A stretch of 64,000 nucleotides of DNA from the NCBI GenBank assembly GCA_020846975.1, contig JADLCX010000061.1, forward strand, positions 1-64,000, given 5' to 3'. The notes under the pieces are model-generated. The model ran no database searches, was not told the DNA's origin, and worked only from the letters and a program-made list of their open reading frames with translations. The position numbers and the translations under genes were made by a program. Source of the DNA: Phycisphaerales bacterium (GTDB lineage Bacteria > Planctomycetota > Phycisphaerae > Phycisphaerales > UBA1924). Numbering within the stretch: the stretch's first letter is position 1; every line of letters begins with the position of its first letter. Of this stretch, positions 1 to 8,604 are shown in pieces.

Positions 1-13
1 ACGTTCTCACTAC

Positions 14-72
14 GCGGCTCCTTTCAAAGGGGGTGTCCGGTCGTTCCCGCGACCGGGCACCCTTGGAGCCGC
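14..72. repeat. Long imperfect hairpin at the window edge
   Basis: Nested complementary arms are readable: GCGGCTCC at 14-21 pairs with GGAGCCGC at 65-72, and inside it GGGTG plus CCGGTCG (31-43) pairs with CGACCGG plus CACCC (50-62), around a six-base loop. No T-run follows. It could end transcription of a gene outside the window or be a REP-like element. I see no convincing gene between here and 226. Confidence 0.5.
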
Positions 73-226
73 CATCTTTCGCCCCTCAGCGGGCGGGTCA
101 GGTTTCAACTACCGACGGGACAACTTCAGGTTTTCCAGGGCAGGTCAGTCACTGGTTCGGTAGTTCCCAATCTCCACTACAGATGCTCAGACGTTTGCGG
201 CTGCTTCGTGGAGCCAACCATCGCCT

Positions 227-967
227 TCAAGGTTCACGGCGACGACGAGCCAGCCCAAGTACACCCACCGCCAGCATCGACGCTGCGGAAGGAGTAGGGA
301 CCAGATATCCGATGCTGAACGCATCACTCATGGTGTAGAACCCCTGACTTCCAGAAGTAGCCCGAAAGGTGAATACGAGCGACTGGTTCGACGAAACCGT
401 GGTCTGAAAATCAAACATCGCAAGAGTCGGACCAGAGGGAGAAGCGCCGCCAGCGAACAGCAGCGATGCTGCGTTCGTTGTCCGATCCCTCGTTGCGATG
501 GCGAACTCCACGGGGTTGTTTGCCCCAAGGCCCCAGCCAAAGTTGAACTGGCCGTGAACTCGGACAGTCGCCTCGTCTCCAGTGGGATTGAACCACTCGA
601 CAACAGGGCAGGCTCCACCTCCGAATTCCTGAATCAGTTGGGTCCGTTCACAGATGGCGGAACCGCCGTACCAGCGGTTTCCACTCGGTGCTGCATACGA
701 CCCAAGCCAACTTCCAGGCCCCTGCGACCACCAAGGAGATGCCGAGCCAAGGCTGCCTCCACCAAAGGCGGCGTAGCGCCAAGCAGGGTTTCCGAGGGAG
801 TCGTTGTTCGGGTTGAAGTTGCCGGTGCCATCGCCCGTGCCTCCGTTCCAGACGGCCTGGCGATTCCACTCGTAGCCGGTGACGTAGGCCGCTTGAGAAT
901 GTGATGCAGGAAGCACCACAAACGCCACAGCAGCGATTGAACCGAGTTTGACCGAAATGTCTTTCAT
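227..967 (-). CDS. Exported PEP-CTERM-type protein of unknown function
   Basis: This 246-residue protein has a Sec signal peptide (residues 1-26, hydrophobic core around 10-20, probable cleavage after SQA). Its C-terminal tail has PTPSA, a hydrophobic stretch and an RRR cluster. That is the tripartite PEP-CTERM layout, which in characterised systems is cut and anchored by an exosortase; none is visible here. The middle is Gly/Asn/Trp-rich and matches no enzyme family I recognise. The start at 967 is chosen because a GGAG-type ribosome site lies just upstream and the signal peptide begins there; the frame is open further upstream without such support. The gene follows the remnant sigma operon at 1020-1402 on the same strand. 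Confidence 0.8.
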   Translation of the reverse strand: MKDISVKLGSIAAVAFVVLPASHSQAAYVTGYEWNRQAVWNGGTGDGTGNFNPNNDSLGNPAWRYAAFGGGSLGSASPWWSQGPGSWLGSYAAPSGNRWYGGSAICERTQLIQEFGGGACPVVEWFNPTGDEATVRVHGQFNFGWGLGANNPVEFAIATRDRTTNAASLLFAGGASPSGPTLAMFDFQTTVSSNQSLVFTFRATSGSQGFYTMSDAFSIGYLVPTPSAASMLAVGVLGLARRRREP

Positions 968-1019
968 CTCTCTCTCCTTCACAAAAAACGACCCGCAAGC
1001 AAACTCATCCCCAATAATT

Positions 1020-1226
1020 CTAAACGACCTTGCCCGGAGACTTGGGGCCGAGGTTGTGTTCATGGATGGTGCGTGGAACGGCCTCAACCGCTCGCCGTTC
1101 AAGCCTTGCCTGCGTCGCTTGATCCGGCGCAAGCTGCATGGCTTCACGGATCATGGCGGCGAGCTCATCGTCGCCGAGGCTGTGCGGCAAGCGTTCATCG
1201 GGCGAGTTGACAGGTTGGCCCTTCAT
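1020..1226 (-). CDS. Small 68-residue protein coupled to an ECF sigma remnant
   Basis: The ATG overlaps the stop of the sigma-factor remnant in an ATGA arrangement, which indicates the two were once translated together. The product is short, charged and mostly predicted helical (DDELAAMIREAMQL near residues 19-32), with no membrane segment and no Hx3CxxC anti-sigma motif. Its place just after the sigma factor suggests a regulator or its truncated N-terminus, but that is inference from position only. Since the sigma gene is broken, this gene may no longer be expressed. Confidence 0.4.
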   Translation of the reverse strand: MKGQPVNSPDERLPHSLGDDELAAMIREAMQLAPDQATQARLERRAVEAVPRTIHEHNLGPKSPGKVV

Positions 1227-1402
1227 GGAGATTCACCCTCGGCAGTTCGTTCGGCGAGAGAAACTCGGATGCGAGCAAGCAGTCTCGACTTCGCTGCATA
1301 GACACTCTCATTCGAGATGCCAAGAAACTCCGCCACTCGCTTCACCGGCCACCCCTCAAGCATGTGAAGCTGGAATGACCTGCCTGACTTTCCTGTACCA
1401 GT
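1223..1402 (-). pseudogene. 3' remnant of an ECF RNA polymerase sigma factor (region 4 only)
   Basis: The 59 codons after an in-frame stop at 1403-1405 encode a clear sigma region 4 helix-turn-helix: FQLHMLEGWPVKRVAEFLG followed by ISNESVYAAKSRLLARIR. This is the pattern of planctomycete ECF factors. Region 2, which binds core polymerase and the -10 element, is absent; the sequence further upstream is repeat-rich and carries no sigma-like translation. I therefore call it a decapitated gene. It is not long enough to act as a sigma factor. The stop overlaps the start of the next small gene (ATGA). Confidence 0.65.
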
Positions 1403-1503
1403 TCAGATGAGAGGAACTGTGTGCAAGTGTACCGATGTCGTCCGCGGCGTGCAGGCGGGCGACTGAGGGAGGGCGAGCGCAGCAAGAACGACCGAAGGAG
1501 CCC

Positions 1504-1598
1504 GGCGGGTGGCACAACCACCGCCGCTACCTTTACCCGCGTGCCACAGCCTGCCGCTTTGGGCAGGCTGTGCGGATGGCTGGGGGCGCACGACTTGG
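1504..1598. repeat. 95-bp direct repeat, copy A
   Basis: This block matches 1766-1860 over 95 bp with two mismatches (gctacctttaccc here, gcgacctttgccc there). It contains a short inverted motif, GCCTGCC...GGCAGGC. It lies in a 630-bp gap (1403-2034) with no gene I can support, between the broken sigma gene and prfA. Frames run open through it on both strands, but they are Pro/Arg/Gly-rich and show no protein family. Confidence 0.85.
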
Positions 1599-1765
1599 CG
1601 AGGATCGTCACGATGTTGACATGCTCCCTTCGTGGCTCGCGGCATGGGCTTCCTCCACGAATCGTCGATACACCGGATCATACGTGCCTCGGCGACACCG
1701 GTGGGTTTGGTAGTGTCCGTCAAGTTGCGCACATTTGCACAAAGGCTCTCCGCGGGAAGGTCTTG

Positions 1766-1860
1766 GGCGGGTGGCACAACCACCGCCGCGACCTTTGCCC
1801 GCGTGCCACAGCCTGCCGCTTTGGGCAGGCTGTGCGGATGGCTGGGGGCGCACGACTTGG
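1766..1860. repeat. 95-bp direct repeat, copy B
   Basis: This is the second copy of the 95-bp block, 262 bp downstream of copy A. It runs directly into the 36-bp tandem repeat at 1860-1931. No transposase, terminal inverted repeat or target-site duplication is visible, so it is not called an insertion sequence. Confidence 0.85.
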
Positions 1861-1931
1861 GCAGGTGGCCCAACCTGATCCTTCCGTGTGCCACAGGCAG
1901 GTGGCCCAACCTGATCTTTCCGTGTGCCACA
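1860..1931. repeat. 36-bp tandem repeat, two units
   Basis: Two head-to-tail 36-bp units (1860-1895 and 1896-1931) begin GGCAGGTGGCCCAAC, end GTGTGCCACA, and differ at one base. They continue the GTGCCACAGCCTGCC theme of the 95-bp blocks. The remainder up to 2034 is C-rich and holds no recognisable gene. Confidence 0.85.
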
Positions 1932-2034
1932 GCCTGCCGCTGCTTTGAGCGGCTGGCTGTGCCGGGTACCGCCCGACAAACCCTCCTTCCCCCCATTCCC
2001 CCTCCCCCCGCACCCCAACTCCTCCTGGCGATCC

Positions 2035-3147
2035 TCACAGCTCCGCCAGCCGCCTCGCCGTCTCCATCTCGATCAAGTCCTTGAACAGTTGAGCCAGCTC
2101 GCCCGCGGCGATGTCCCGCAGCGGATACTCACCCGGCAGGCGCTCATCAGCCACGATCCCATCCTTCCATCGGTACGTGCGGATCTTCTCGCTCCGCTCC
2201 CCGCTCCCGATCTGCGCGTTGCGTTCCTTCGCCCGCGCCTCGTGCAGTTTGCGACGCTCCAGTTCGTACACCCGCGCCATCAGCAGCCGCCGCGCCTTGT
2301 CGCGGTTCTGGATCTGGCTCTTGCTCTCCTGCATCTTCACCTCGATCCCCGTCGGCTTGTGAAACAGCTTCACCGCCGTCGCCACCTTGTTCACGTTCTG
2401 CCCGCCCGGCCCCTGCGCCGTGGTCACGTCCTCGACCACATCGTTCGCCCAGTCGATCTTGACCTGCACCTCTTCGGGCTCGGGGAGCGTCGCCACCGTC
2501 GCGGTGGAGGTGTGGATGCGCCCCTGCGCCTCCGTCGCCGGCACGCGCTTGACGCTGTGCACACCCGCCTCGAAGTTCAGTTCGCTCCAGACGCCCTCCC
2601 CGCGCACGTTCACGATCGCCGACCTCACGCCGCCGGCGCTCGACTCGGGCGTCAGTTCCATCACCTCGAACACCCACCCCTTCTTCGCCGCGTACTTGGA
2701 GTAGATGTCCAGCAGGTCTCGCGCCCACAGCGCGGCCTCATCGCCCCCGGTCCCGGCCCGGACTTCCAGGATCACGCTCCCCACCGAGCGATCATCCGCG
2801 TTCACCAGCGAGCCCTTCACCCGCTCGATCGTCTCGAGCGCGCGGGCCTCGATCTCCGGGAGTTCCTCCCGCGCCATCGCCGCCAGGTCCGCATCGTCCC
2901 CGCTCCCCCCGCCCCTCGCAATCACGCCCCGAAGGTCCGACGCCTCGCGCACCAGCCGCTGATACAGCCGGTACCCGCTCACCACATCCTCCAGCGCGGC
3001 CTTCTTGATCGACACATCCCGCACCCTGCGGTGGTCCACCAGCACCGCCGGATCGTTCAACTGCTCCTCGAGTTGGCCGTACTGCCGCGACAGCTCCTCG
3101 AGCTTCTTCGTCAGCGCGGCGGGGATGTTCGCGGCCAGGTCCGGCAT
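2035..3147 (-). CDS. prfA: Peptide chain release factor 1
   Basis: RF1 recognises UAA and UAG stop codons in the ribosomal A site and triggers release of the finished peptide. The 370-residue product has the class-I release factor layout. The catalytic GGQ lies at residues 248-250. The tripeptide at 203-205 is PAT, the RF1 anticodon-like type, rather than the SPF of RF2. The C-terminal IGSGERSEKIRTY block is also typical. Length fits the family (about 360). It is oriented away from the ABC transporter at 3285, and the usual partner prmC is not adjacent. Identification is firm. Confidence 0.97.
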   Translation of the reverse strand: MPDLAANIPAALTKKLEELSRQYGQLEEQLNDPAVLVDHRRVRDVSIKKAALEDVVSGYRLYQRLVREASDLRGVIARGGGSGDDADLAAMAREELPEIEARALETIERVKGSLVNADDRSVGSVILEVRAGTGGDEAALWARDLLDIYSKYAAKKGWVFEVMELTPESSAGGVRSAIVNVRGEGVWSELNFEAGVHSVKRVPATEAQGRIHTSTATVATLPEPEEVQVKIDWANDVVEDVTTAQGPGGQNVNKVATAVKLFHKPTGIEVKMQESKSQIQNRDKARRLLMARVYELERRKLHEARAKERNAQIGSGERSEKIRTYRWKDGIVADERLPGEYPLRDIAAGELAQLFKDLIEMETARRLAEL

Positions 3148-3284
3148 CGTGCGCGGATCGTAGCGGGAGTGGAACTCCGAGCTCGGAACTCGGAACCCGT
3201 TTCTCCGAACTCATCGCGGAGCGCCGCACGATCTCCCCGCCTTCGACTCCGAGTCCCACACCCCGCTCCCGCTACCATCGCCCC

Positions 3285-4283
3285 ATGCCCGACGCCATCG
3301 TCGCCCGCAAACTCCGCAAGACCTTCGGCCCCAAGCTCGCCGTCAGCGACCTGGACTTCAATATCCCGCAGGGTTCGCTCTGCGGCGTCATCGGCCCCAA
3401 CGGCGCGGGCAAGACCACCACGATCCGCATGATCATGTCGATCATCTTCCCGGATTCGGGCGAGCTCTCCGTGCTCGGCAAGCCCTCGGCCGTCGAGAGC
3501 AAGGACCGCATCGGCTACCTCCCCGAGGAGCGCGGCCTCTACAAGAAGATGCGCGTCGGCGCCTTCCTCACCTACATGGCCAAACTCAAGGGCGTCGATC
3601 CCGGCGCGGCCTCGAAGAAGTCTTCCGACTGGCTCGAACGCACCGACCTGCCCGGTGTCGCCCGCAAGCGCTGCGAAGAACTCAGCAAGGGCATGCAGCA
3701 GAAGGTGCAGTTCATCGCGGCCGTCATCCACGAGCCCGAACTGCTCATCCTCGACGAGGTCTTCAGCGGCCTCGACCCCGTCAACCGCCGCCTCATGCGC
3801 GAACTCATCGAGGAGCAGAGTCGGGCCGGCCGCACCATCCTCTTCTCCACCCACGGCATGTACGACGCCGAGCAGCTCTGCGACCGCATCCTCATGATCC
3901 ACCGCGGCCAGAAGGTGCTCGACTGCACGCTCGGCGAGATCCGCGCCCGCTTCGACCCGCGGACGATCGTCGCCGAGACCCTCGACGGGGCCTCGATCGA
4001 CGCCGCCGAACGCCTGCGATCGCTCCCCGGCGTCGAATCGGTCGAGCCGGGCAAGGGTTCGCTCACGCTCCGGCTCGCCGAAGGCGCCGATGTCCCCGAG
4101 ATCTTCGGCCGCCTCGCCCTCGCGTGCCCGATGAGACGCATCGAACTCAAGCAGGTCACGCTCGAGGATGTCTTCATCGATCTCGTGCAGGCTTCCGGCG
4201 AGACCCTCCGGCGCGAGGACCTCCAGTCCGCCGATGCCCCCCCCCGCCCCTCCGGCCGCGCCGAGGAGCCCGCCCATGCTTAA
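3285..4283 (+). CDS. ABC transporter ATP-binding protein (ABC-2 exporter type)
   Basis: This 332-residue ATPase powers the membrane partner encoded next to it. Visible motifs are Walker A GPNGAGKT (37-44), the signature LSKGMQQ (133-139) and Walker B LLILDE ending at Glu158, followed by the D-loop SGLDP. A C-terminal extension of about 100 residues after the nucleotide-binding domain is typical of the NatA/YhaQ-like group. The stop overlaps the start of the permease by 8 bp, so the two are translationally coupled. The substrate cannot be read from sequence; sodium or drug export are possibilities for the family only. Confidence 0.92.
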   Translation: MPDAIVARKLRKTFGPKLAVSDLDFNIPQGSLCGVIGPNGAGKTTTIRMIMSIIFPDSGELSVLGKPSAVESKDRIGYLPEERGLYKKMRVGAFLTYMAKLKGVDPGAASKKSSDWLERTDLPGVARKRCEELSKGMQQKVQFIAAVIHEPELLILDEVFSGLDPVNRRLMRELIEEQSRAGRTILFSTHGMYDAEQLCDRILMIHRGQKVLDCTLGEIRARFDPRTIVAETLDGASIDAAERLRSLPGVESVEPGKGSLTLRLAEGADVPEIFGRLALACPMRRIELKQVTLEDVFIDLVQASGETLRREDLQSADAPPRPSGRAEEPAHA

Positions 4284-5739
4284 GACCATCCACGTCGCCT
4301 GGCGGGAGTTCTGCTCCACGGTCCTCACCAAGGGCTTCATCATCGGCGTCCTGATGACGCCGGTGTTCATCCTCATCGTCGCCGGGGGGATCGCCCTGGT
4401 CACGCGCCTCCCCAAGCCCCGCCTCACCGGCTCGGTCGCCGTCATCGATCAGGCGGGCGGCGTCGCCGAGCGAATCCAGAGCCGCTTCAGCAAGGAAGCC
4501 GTCGAGCGCGAGCACAGGGCCATCACCGAGAAGGTCACCGCGGCCATGAAGGAGAAGGCCGCCATCGCGGGCGTCTCCGAGCAGCAGGCCGACATGGCGG
4601 CCGGGCTGGCCACCTCACAGCTCATCGGCAAAGCCGACCTCGCCGTCGAGGTGCTCGCCCCCGACACAGACGTTTCGAAGGCCAAGGCCGGGCTCGCGGA
4701 TGTCGATGTGCACGACAAGGCCCGCGATCCCAACGCCCGCATCGCTCTGGCCGTCGTGCCGCTCGGCGCGATCCGCGCGGACGACAAGGCCGCGGGCGGG
4801 GCGGGCGACAACGGAGCGGGCGAGGGAGGGACGAAGAAGTACGCAGACTTCGAGGTCTTCACCGCCCCTCGCGTCGACCCGGACATCCAGCGCGGCATCG
4901 AGATCAAGGTCGCCGCGGCCATCGTCGATGCCCGCATCGCCGCCGATCCGCGCGTGCAATCCGCCGGCCTCACCCCCGAGCAGGTCCGCGCCCTGGTCTC
5001 CGAACCCGAGGGCAAGATGCTCACCGTCACCAAGACCGGCGACAAGAAGGGCATCGGCGAGCTCCAGATGCTCATCCCGATGGCCTTCATGCTCCTGCTG
5101 CTCATGTCGGTAATGACCGGCGGCCAGTACCTGCTCACGACCACCGTCGAGGAAAAGGCCAGCCGCGTCATGGAGGTCCTGCTCAGCGCGGTCTCGCCCA
5201 TGCAGCTCATGGTCGGCAAGATCTGCGGCCAGATGTGCGTCGGCCTGCTGATCCTGCTCGTCTACTCGGGGGCCGGGGTGGGGGGGCTGGCCGTGTTCAA
5301 GTACATGCACATCCTCAACCCCATGCTGCTGGTCTACCTCGTGCTCTTCTTCTTCATCGCGTTCTTCATCATCGCCTCGATGATGGCCGCCGCCGGCAGC
5401 GCGGTCTCCGAGATGCGCGAGGCCCAGACCCTGATGTCGCCCATCATGGTCATCATCATGCTCCCCTGGCTGCTGTGGATGCCCATCAGCCGCTCACCCA
5501 ACTCCCTGTTCTCGACCGTCATGAGTTTCGTGCCCGGGATCAACCCCTTCGTCATGATGATCCGCCTCTGCGGCAGCGAGCCGCCCCCAACCTGGCAGAT
5601 CCCCGTCTCCATCCTCATCGGCCTGCTCTCGGTCCTCTTCTGCGCCTGGGCCGCGGCCAAGATCTTCCGCATCGGTGTGCTCATGTACGGCAAGCCGCCG
5701 AACCTCCGCACCCTGATCCGCTGGGTCCGCATGGCGTAG
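4276..5739 (+). CDS. ABC-2 family permease
   Basis: This 487-residue membrane partner of the preceding ATPase has one N-terminal transmembrane segment (about residues 15-40), then a soluble Ala/Lys/Asp-rich domain of roughly 230 residues, probably extracytoplasmic. Five further membrane segments fill the C-terminal half. This matches NatB-like ABC-2 permeases. The ATG at 4276 lies inside the ATPase gene; an upstream reading would add only Pro/Ser-rich residues, so the overlapping start is preferred. The exported substrate is unknown. Confidence 0.9.
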   Translation: MLKTIHVAWREFCSTVLTKGFIIGVLMTPVFILIVAGGIALVTRLPKPRLTGSVAVIDQAGGVAERIQSRFSKEAVEREHRAITEKVTAAMKEKAAIAGVSEQQADMAAGLATSQLIGKADLAVEVLAPDTDVSKAKAGLADVDVHDKARDPNARIALAVVPLGAIRADDKAAGGAGDNGAGEGGTKKYADFEVFTAPRVDPDIQRGIEIKVAAAIVDARIAADPRVQSAGLTPEQVRALVSEPEGKMLTVTKTGDKKGIGELQMLIPMAFMLLLLMSVMTGGQYLLTTTVEEKASRVMEVLLSAVSPMQLMVGKICGQMCVGLLILLVYSGAGVGGLAVFKYMHILNPMLLVYLVLFFFIAFFIIASMMAAAGSAVSEMREAQTLMSPIMVIIMLPWLLWMPISRSPNSLFSTVMSFVPGINPFVMMIRLCGSEPPPTWQIPVSILIGLLSVLFCAWAAAKIFRIGVLMYGKPPNLRTLIRWVRMA

Positions 5740-5796
5740 CCCGTGGCATCGGCGTCCCTGTCGATGTGTCTTGCTGCCTTTTCTTGCCGCCGCCGC

Positions 5797-6582
5797 GTGA
5801 ATCCTCCGTCCCCCCTCACCCGCCACGCCCTCTACGAACTGTGCGCCCAATCCCCCGCGCGCGATGCCAACCTCCTCGCCGCCATCCACGGCGGAAGCCC
5901 CAGAACGCTCGGCGAGGACTTTTGCGGCACCGCCGCGCTCAGCCGCGCATGGGCCACCCTGTCAAGCCGTCACCACGCCGTCGCCGTTGATCACGATCCC
6001 GAGCCCCTCGCCCACGCCCATCCCGCTCCGCGCGTCGAACTCATCCGCGCCGATATCCGAAAGGTCCGCGCTCCCGCCGACCTCATCGCCGTGCTCAACT
6101 ACTCGATCGGAGAAGTCCACGACCGCCGCTCGCTCGTCCGCTACCTGCGCCACACACGCTCGCGTCTGAAGCGCCGCGGCTGCTTTGTGTGCGATCTCTA
6201 CGGAGGCGCGGACTCGATGCTCACCGGCGAGGTTCGTTCCCGCGTGCGGGGCCCGCGCGGCGAGTCGATCGTCTACACCTGGGAGCAGCGCACGGCCGAC
6301 CCCCTCACCGGGCTGGTCGAGAACGCCATGCACTTCGTCGTCCGCGCCCGCGGCCGGCCCGCGGCGAGATTCCACGACGCCTTCATCTACCGTTGGAGGC
6401 TCTGGTCGCCCCCCGAACTGCGCGAGGCCATGCTCGAAGCCGGCTTCGCCCGCACCCAGGTCTTCGGCAGAACTCCCGGCGCGATCGACCACCGCGCCCG
6501 CTTCCACACGCGGCCCGTGCTCGACCCCGCCGAACTCGGCGACAGCTACAGCGCGTACGTCGTCGGTCGAACGACCCGCTAG
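5797..6582 (+). CDS. Class I SAM-dependent methyltransferase
   Basis: The product (about 261 residues) has a Rossmann-type methyltransferase core. GEDFCGTAALSRAW forms the SAM-binding loop, AVDHDPEPL ends the second strand with the acidic residue expected to hold the ribose, and DLIAVLNYSIGEVHDRRSL corresponds to motif IV. The substrate is not evident. The start is uncertain: GTG at 5797 begins where the family-like sequence begins, while GTG 5743 and ATG 5764 are in frame upstream and none has a good ribosome site. The gene faces the subtilase and ends 17 bp from it. Confidence 0.75.
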   Translation: MNPPSPLTRHALYELCAQSPARDANLLAAIHGGSPRTLGEDFCGTAALSRAWATLSSRHHAVAVDHDPEPLAHAHPAPRVELIRADIRKVRAPADLIAVLNYSIGEVHDRRSLVRYLRHTRSRLKRRGCFVCDLYGGADSMLTGEVRSRVRGPRGESIVYTWEQRTADPLTGLVENAMHFVVRARGRPAARFHDAFIYRWRLWSPPELREAMLEAGFARTQVFGRTPGAIDHRARFHTRPVLDPAELGDSYSAYVVGRTTR

Positions 6583-6599
6583 ATCAATCGTGGCCCGGC

Positions 6600-8165
6600 T
6601 CAGCAGCCCCGGAACCACGAATCCAGGTACAGGAAAATGTCGCCCACGCCGATCATCGAGTCGTGGTCGAAGTCCAGGAACTGGATGTTCTGCGTCTGTC
6701 CCGCGTACAGGAAGTACAGGTCGAAGAAGTAGAACAGGTCGCCCGTATCCACCACTCGATTGCCCGACAGATCCGCCGGGCATCGGGGCAGCGTGGCGAT
6801 CGCCTCGCGCACCGCGCCCGCCGCATCGAGCCGGCCCCACGCGTACGTCGCGTCGTACCCCGCCGGGCCGAGATCGCGCGAGCTGTAGATCAGGATCGTC
6901 CGGACATCCTCGGCGGTCAGGCTGGGGTTCACGCCCCAAACCATCGCCGCGACCGCCGCGGCCATCGGCGCGGCGAACGAGGTCCCGTTTTCGTAGGCGT
7001 AGCCGTTCGGGTTGTTCAACTGGTCAACGGTTGTTTCGATCGAAGCGCCCGGCGCAACCATGTCCATCTCCGGGCCGGTCGTGCTGAAAAGCGCGAGCTG
7101 ATCACGGTTGTCCGTCGCGCCCACCGCGATCACTTCCGGCCATGCCGCCGGGAAGTTGATGGCCGCGCCCGGCACGTTGCCCGTTGAAGACAGCAGCAAG
7201 ACGCCGGAATCGTGCGCGTAGAGCACCGCCGTCCGCAGCAGACTTAGGCCGCTCGCCGTGCCGGGAATCCCCCAACTCATCGACGCGATCCGCACGCCGT
7301 GGTCCGTCGCCCACGTGAGGCCCTGTGCGGCCAGCGCCGCGCCGACGCTGCTGCCGACCTGGATCTTGATCGGCATGACCTTGGCGTTCGCCGCCACGCC
7401 GGAGATCCCGATGCTGTTGCCCTGAGCCGCGGCAATCACACCCGAGCATTTCGTCCCGTGCGAGTTGTTCGGCCAATCGGCCGTGTTGTTGGGATCCCCT
7501 CCGTTCCCCGTTGTGACGTTGCGTCCCGGGACGGTTCGACCCTCGAACTCCGGGTGCGTTCGACTCAAGCCCGTATCGAGCACCGCGACGATGACATCGG
7601 CCATCGGCAGGCCGGGCGGAATGGCGAACAGCCAGCCAACATCCACGCCCGGAAGGCCTGTCTGCGACTCCACCGACTGCCCCGTATTCGACAGACTCCA
7701 CTGATTAGCGAACAACAGATCGTTGGGCGGAACCGAGTGCAACTCGCCGATCGCTTCTCGCTCCACAAGCTCAAAGACCCCGTTCGATCGTCCCGCCAAC
7801 TCGCGGCAAACCTCCGAGGCATCGGCGCCCGGCGCAACATCCGCCAGAAGGAATCGATCGAGCCCGACTTTCGAGGCCAGCGCGGCGTTTGCCGGCGGCG
7901 GATCGACGGCGAGCCGGAAGTTGATCGCGCCGCAACGCGAAACGCCCTTCAGAGTTTCGGCAAACGTCGAACCCGCCTCGGTTCCCCGGTCTCGGAGCTC
8001 GCGAACCACTTCATCCGCGCGCAATCCCGGTCGGCAACGAATGACAACCCGCGCCGGTTCCGTCGACGAGGCGGAACCCGCACCCTCGGCAACAACGACA
8101 TCCGACTTCGCCGCGGCAGAACACACGGCCACGGCGAGCGCCCCCAACAGGTTCGCTCTCGTCAC
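6600..8165 (-). CDS. Secreted S8 subtilisin-like serine protease with C-terminal dockerin-like domain
   Basis: This 521-residue exported protease hydrolyses peptide bonds through a Ser/His/Asp triad: Asp197 in VLDTGLSRTHPEF, His236 in NNSHGTKCSG and Ser396 in NGTSFAAP, with oxyanion Asn330 in STGN. A signal peptide (residues 1-25) and a propeptide-like stretch precede the catalytic domain. From about residue 462 comes a cysteine-bounded EF-hand/dockerin-like domain (CPADLSGNRVVDTGDLF ... DFDHD ... GC at the end). This C-terminal type recurs in three other genes here. GTG at 8165 is chosen for its GGAGG site at 5-base spacing; an ATG at 8234 is an alternative with poor spacing. Confidence 0.9.
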   Translation of the reverse strand: MTRANLLGALAVAVCSAAAKSDVVVAEGAGSASSTEPARVVIRCRPGLRADEVVRELRDRGTEAGSTFAETLKGVSRCGAINFRLAVDPPPANAALASKVGLDRFLLADVAPGADASEVCRELAGRSNGVFELVEREAIGELHSVPPNDLLFANQWSLSNTGQSVESQTGLPGVDVGWLFAIPPGLPMADVIVAVLDTGLSRTHPEFEGRTVPGRNVTTGNGGDPNNTADWPNNSHGTKCSGVIAAAQGNSIGISGVAANAKVMPIKIQVGSSVGAALAAQGLTWATDHGVRIASMSWGIPGTASGLSLLRTAVLYAHDSGVLLLSSTGNVPGAAINFPAAWPEVIAVGATDNRDQLALFSTTGPEMDMVAPGASIETTVDQLNNPNGYAYENGTSFAAPMAAAVAAMVWGVNPSLTAEDVRTILIYSSRDLGPAGYDATYAWGRLDAAGAVREAIATLPRCPADLSGNRVVDTGDLFYFFDLYFLYAGQTQNIQFLDFDHDSMIGVGDIFLYLDSWFRGC

Positions 8166-8248
8166 GTGATCCTCCACTTCGTCGCGGCTGCGCGTGCGCC
8201 GATCGCCTTGGATCAATCGCGCGGGCGGCCGCATCTCTCCTATTCAGC

Positions 8249-8276
8249 AGTTTATCAGGACATCACCATCGTGCAA
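8249..8276 (-). promoter_or_regulatory. Possible promoter of the subtilase gene
   Basis: On the minus strand, TTGCAC and TAAACT are separated by 16 bp, about 85 bp before the GTG start. The -35 match is weak and the -10 moderate. The divergent arrangement with the next promoter makes a promoter somewhere in 8240-8420 likely. Confidence 0.3.
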
Positions 8277-8385
8277 GCCCCTTGTTTGGGTGGTGTATTA
8301 TCGGTCCCAGGGCGTTTGTGATCGGGTTTTGGCCGGCAGACAGAAAACCCAGGGCACAATTTCTGGAATCTATCGCAGATAACCA

Positions 8386-8414
8386 TTGACGCCCCTTGAA
8401 TCCTGCTGTAACTT
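8386..8414 (+). promoter_or_regulatory. Probable sigma-70-type promoter of the PEP-CTERM gene at 8605
   Basis: TTGACG (8386-8391) and TAACTT (8409-8414) are separated by exactly 17 bp in the 439-bp gap between the divergent subtilase and PEP-CTERM genes. This would give a leader of about 185 bases. Nothing else in the gap is recognisable. Confidence 0.5.
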
Positions 8415-8604
8415 ACCGTCGAGAGATAGCGGACCTGCACGGGCAGGACCGCCCGTGTGTTTTGAGAGGATCGAGAGAGGTTCGTCCAAATCAGGTCCAG
8501 GATTGTTCGACCCTTGCGGCGGTGTGTGCCGTTTGGATCGCGACTTGGTGAGGGCTGCCGACTACTTGCCACGGTGCCTAATCGCCGTGAGAGGAGAGAG
8601 TGAG

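Noticed and set aside
33..338. Plus-strand open frame at the window start
   Set aside because: It runs through a large hairpin and antisense into the PEP-CTERM gene; composition is Arg/Ser-rich and random.
1504..1931. Insertion sequence
   Set aside because: No transposase, no terminal inverted repeats and no target duplication; only direct and tandem repeats are seen.
1403..2038. Protein-coding frames through the repeat region on both strands
   Set aside because: Frames repeat the same Gly/Thr/Ala or Pro/Gln peptides because of the DNA repeats; there is no ribosome site or family.
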